A DNA stretch of 64,000 nt from Actinomadura cremea (GTDB lineage Bacteria > Actinomycetota > Actinomycetes > Streptosporangiales > Streptosporangiaceae), in assembly GCF_014648495.1 (NCBI RefSeq), contig NZ_BMRF01000024.1, positions 1 through 64,000 on the forward strand, in the 5' to 3' direction. Position 1 is the first letter of the stretch, and each line of letters starts with the position of its first letter. Made by a program: the position numbers and the translations under genes. Below, piece by piece: positions 61,309 through 64,000 of the stretch. The notes under the pieces were generated by a model that was given only the letters and a program-made list of their open reading frames with translations, did no database searches and had not been told where the DNA came from.

Positions 61309-63036
61309 CGCGGCGCCCTCCCCTTCCAGCAGGCGCTTGATGACCTTGCCAGTCTCGTTGTAGGGCAGCGACGCGCGGAACTCGACGTGGGCGGGCACCT
61401 TGAAGGCCGCGAGCGCCGCCGCGGTCCACGCGCGGACCTCCTCGGCGGTGAGGCTCGCACCGTCCCGCGGCACCACGACGGCCTTGACCTCCTGGCCGAG
61501 CGTGGCGTGCGGGACGCCGATCACGCAGGCGTCCGCGACGTCCGGGTGCTCGACGATGCGGTACTCGATCTCGATGGGGTAGACGTTCTCGCCGCCCCGG
61601 ATGATGAGGTCGCGCATCCGGCTCTCCAGGTACAGGACGCCGTCGACGGTGCGGCCGAAGTCGCCCGACCGGTACCAGCGGTCCGGGGTGAGGGCGTCGG
61701 CGGTCGCGTCGGGGTCGCCCCAGTAGCCGAGGAAGACGCCGGCGCCCGCGATGTGGATCCGTCCGACCTCGCCCTCGGGCAGGGGGCGGCCGTCCTCGTC
61801 GCGCACCTGGACGCGGACGGTGGGCGCCGCGGCCCCGACCGACGCCGGGTGCCCGTCCATCTCGCGTCCGTTGAGGAAGGTGCCGGACCCGGTCGTCTCG
61901 GTCATGCCGTAGCCGTTCGTCACGGCGACGCCCGGCAGCCGCTCCTCGAACAGGCGCAGCAGCTCGGGCGCGAACGTGGCGCCGCCGCTGCCGACCGTCC
62001 CGACCCCCGACGTGTCGAAGTCGGCGAACCTCGGGTGGGTGAGCATGCGCCAGAAGTGCGTCGGGACGCCGTGCCACTGCGTGAGCCGGTGCTCGTGCGT
62101 GAGGCGCAGCGCGACCTCGGCGTCCCAGCGCCCCGGGGGCGGCAGGACGAGCTTGATGCCGAAGGACGGCGCGTTGGCGAGCGCCACGCAGGCGCCCGAC
62201 ACGTGGAACAGCGGGTTGGAGAACAGCGACGCCCGCTGCGCGTCCGGCGGCGCCTGCCGCCGGCCGGGCGGGCCCGTCATCGCGCCGACGGCACCGCCGA
62301 GGGCACCGAACAGGCCGAAGTGGACGAAGTTGCGGTGCGAGAGCGTCGCGCCCTTCGGCCGTCCCGTCGTGCCGCTGGTGAACATGATCGCGGCCGGGTC
62401 GTCCTCGGCGATCTCCACGGCGGGCAGGGCGTCCGGCGGATCGGGCAGGGCGGTCGCCGCGGCGTGCAGCTCGTCCAGGGACAGGACGGACGCGCCCGCG
62501 CCCGCCGCCCGGGTCTCGTGCAGGCGCGCCAGCGGCCGTCCCGCCCCGAAGATCGCACGGGGCTCGGTGAGGGCGATGCCGTGGTCGAGCTCCGCCGCCG
62601 TCCACCAGCCGTTCAGCCCGACCGCGATCGCGCCGAGCGCCAGCGTCCCCCAGAGGGCGAGGAGGTGCTCCGGCCCGTTCGGCGCGGCGATCGCGACCCG
62701 GTCGCCGCGCCGCACGCCGTGCCGTTCGGCGAGGACGGCGGCGTAGGCGGCGGCGAGCCGGTGCGCCTCGGCGAACGTCACGTCCCGTCCGGGCGCGTCG
62801 GCGAACGCCAGGTAGGTCAGGTCGGGGGTGCGCTCGGCGGCGCCCGCGAGCATGGCCGGGACGTGCGGCGCCCGTTGCGCGAACACCTCCGTGGGGACGC
62901 CGAGGACGTCCTCGACGCGGCGCTCGAACGGGCCTCCGGGGCCGCACAGCATCGCACGCGTGCCGTCGTCGAGCAGTTCATCTCCACGCCATTCGAGGGT
63001 GCGGGTCGGGTCGGTGACGGTGGCGTCATCGGTCAC
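61300..63036 (-). CDS. AMP-forming acyl-CoA ligase
   Basis: 578 residues, the longest ligase here. Phosphate loop IMFTSGTTGRPKGATLSHRN, acyl-site TNGYGMTETTGSG, A8 motif RDLIIRGGENVYPIEIEYRI, and C-terminal Lys in NETGKVIKRLLEGE. The first 50 residues (residues 13-40 include LEWRGDELLDDGTRAML) form a leader not seen in the other ligases. It overlaps by 11 bases the acyl-CoA dehydrogenase gene that precedes it in the operon. GTG start after GGGAGG. Confidence 0.88.
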   Translation of the reverse strand: MTDDATVTDPTRTLEWRGDELLDDGTRAMLCGPGGPFERRVEDVLGVPTEVFAQRAPHVPAMLAGAAERTPDLTYLAFADAPGRDVTFAEAHRLAAAYAAVLAERHGVRRGDRVAIAAPNGPEHLLALWGTLALGAIAVGLNGWWTAAELDHGIALTEPRAIFGAGRPLARLHETRAAGAGASVLSLDELHAAATALPDPPDALPAVEIAEDDPAAIMFTSGTTGRPKGATLSHRNFVHFGLFGALGGAVGAMTGPPGRRQAPPDAQRASLFSNPLFHVSGACVALANAPSFGIKLVLPPPGRWDAEVALRLTHEHRLTQWHGVPTHFWRMLTHPRFADFDTSGVGTVGSGGATFAPELLRLFEERLPGVAVTNGYGMTETTGSGTFLNGREMDGHPASVGAAAPTVRVQVRDEDGRPLPEGEVGRIHIAGAGVFLGYWGDPDATADALTPDRWYRSGDFGRTVDGVLYLESRMRDLIIRGGENVYPIEIEYRIVEHPDVADACVIGVPHATLGQEVKAVVVPRDGASLTAEEVRAWTAAALAAFKVPAHVEFRASLPYNETGKVIKRLLEGEGAASG

Positions 63037-64000
63037 GTCGGCCTCCCGGGGTTGCGGCGGCGCCGGCCGGCGCGGGCCCGGCGAGCTCGCGGAACGGCAC
63101 GGTGCGGTCGGGCGCGGGTTCGCGGGGCAGGCCGAGGATGCGCTCGGCGATGGCGTTGCGCTGGACCGCGTCGGTGCCGCCGCCGATGCGCAGCCCCTGC
63201 GCGGTCAGCAGCTCCTGCCGCCACCGGGGCCCGTCCGGGGCGTCGTCGCCGGTCAGCAGCGCGTCCGTGCCGTCCAGGGCGAGGCCGACCTCGGCGGCCT
63301 CGTGCGCGCGGCGCGCCACGAGCAGCTTCATGATCGACCCCTCCGGGCCGGGCCGCGCGCCGCGGTTCAGCGCGGCGCGCATCCGCAGCCCGAGGATGCG
63401 CAGCACCTCGTCCAGGGTGTGCACGCGCGCGATGGCCTGCCGGACGAGCGGGTCGCCGGCGCGGCCGCGGGCGCGGGCCAGCGCGATCAGGTCGGCGGCC
63501 TTCGCGCCGCCCCCGCCGCCGATCATGGCGCGCTCGCTCGCGAGCGTGGTGTGGACGACCGTCCAGCCGCCGTCCACCTCGCCGACCACGTTGCCGGCCG
63601 GGATCCGGACGCCGTCGAGGAACACCTCGTTGAAGTGGTAGGACCCGTTCATCTGCCGCAGCGGCCGCACCTCGACGCCCGGCGACCGCATGTCCAGCAG
63701 GAAGTACGTGATGCCCCGATGCTTCGGGACGTCCGGGTCGGTGCGGGCCAGCAGGATCGCCCAGTCGGCGACGCGGGCGCTCGACGTCCACACCTTCTGC
63801 CCGGTGACGACCCAGGTGTCGCCGTCGCGGACGGCCCGGGTGCGGAGGGCGGCGAGGTCGGACCCGGCCTCGGGCTCGCTGTAGAGCTGGCACCAGACGC
63901 GCTCGCCGCGCAGCAGCGGCGGGAGGTGCGCGTCGCGCTGGGCCGGGGTGCCGTGGCGCATCAGGGTGGGGCCGACCATCGACAGGCCGATGAGCAGCGG
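63026..64000 (-). CDS. Acyl-CoA dehydrogenase (fourth; N-terminus cut by window edge)
   Basis: The frame is open to the right edge, giving at least 324 residues. Visible are the FAD motif WCQLYSEPEAGSDLAALRT, VVTGQKVWTSSARVADWAILLARTD, RPLRQMNGSYHFNEVFLDG, and the C-terminal LRIGGGTDAVQRNAIAERILGLP. The N-terminal helical domain lies outside. It is full-length alpha-type in the parts seen. The stop overlaps the start of the ligase gene, so both are one operon running leftwards. Confidence 0.88.
   Translation of the reverse strand, partial: PLLIGLSMVGPTLMRHGTPAQRDAHLPPLLRGERVWCQLYSEPEAGSDLAALRTRAVRDGDTWVVTGQKVWTSSARVADWAILLARTDPDVPKHRGITYFLLDMRSPGVEVRPLRQMNGSYHFNEVFLDGVRIPAGNVVGEVDGGWTVVHTTLASERAMIGGGGGAKAADLIALARARGRAGDPLVRQAIARVHTLDEVLRILGLRMRAALNRGARPGPEGSIMKLLVARRAHEAAEVGLALDGTDALLTGDDAPDGPRWRQELLTAQGLRIGGGTDAVQRNAIAERILGLPREPAPDRTVPFRELAGPAPAGAAATPGGRRDR

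Noticed and set aside
27453..64000. Biosynthetic gene cluster reading (polyketide or terpene) for the right half.
   Set aside because: No PKS, NRPS, terpene synthase, ACP or tailoring set; the enzymes are those of beta-oxidation and ring hydroxylation.

Overview
The window is about 73% GC, with strong third-position GC, many GTG starts and dense ATGA/GTGA overlaps. That, plus an AfsR/SARP regulator, an archease/RtcB pair, a BCCT carrier and many FadD/FadE/Rieske catabolic genes, points to a filamentous actinomycete chromosome. The protein style resembles Thermomonosporaceae such as Actinomadura, but the genus cannot be proven from the sequence. I see no insertion sequence, phage gene, CRISPR array, tRNA or rRNA.

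Left part (1-27.4 kb) is a mixed chromosomal region. It opens with the first 64 codons of a respiratory nitrate reductase alpha subunit (narG) preceded in its operon by a NarK-type carrier. There follow a large FAD/Fe-S 2-hydroxyacid dehydrogenase, a small lipoprotein, and a divergent IclR regulator facing a complete meta-cleavage lower pathway (hydratase, acylating acetaldehyde dehydrogenase, 4-hydroxy-2-oxovalerate aldolase) that ends in a clear hairpin terminator. Next are a membrane SpoIIE-type phosphatase, a minus-strand run (HAD phosphatase, small membrane protein, large PcfJ-like protein, zinc-free MDR oxidoreductase), a BCCT transporter, an alpha/beta hydrolase, a SARP regulator, a convergent archease and rtcB pair with an attached hydrolase, L-2-hydroxyglutarate oxidase, a methyltransferase and a DUF3068 membrane protein.

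Right part (27.5 kb to the end) is one large catabolic island built for CoA-dependent breakdown of a ring-containing or branched carboxylic acid. It has five AMP-forming acyl-CoA ligases (one interrupted by an in-frame TGA), four acyl-CoA dehydrogenases (two adjacent as a likely heteromeric pair), three enoyl-CoA hydratases and a MaoC hydratase. It also has three SDRs, an SCP2-type thiolase beside a ketoacyl-synthase-fold/DUF35 fusion, a CoA-transferase, a hotdog thioesterase, two KshA-like Rieske oxygenase subunits without reductase, three Amidohydrolase_2 proteins, an acetoacetate-decarboxylase-fold protein, a SnoaL-like protein and a leaderless-looking periplasmic-binding-fold protein. Local control is by three TetR and two closely paralogous FCD-GntR regulators.

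The island is cut into short, mostly divergent operons. Almost every promoter gap carries a strikingly AT-rich patch; three of these share the core TTGCATA-N4-ATCT in the same orientation and others are close variants. Separate palindromic operators sit before the second Rieske gene, the MaoC/ligase pair and the Tat-signal SDR. The natural substrate is not identifiable from sequence; a steroid, terpenoid or similar alicyclic acid is the most economical inference.
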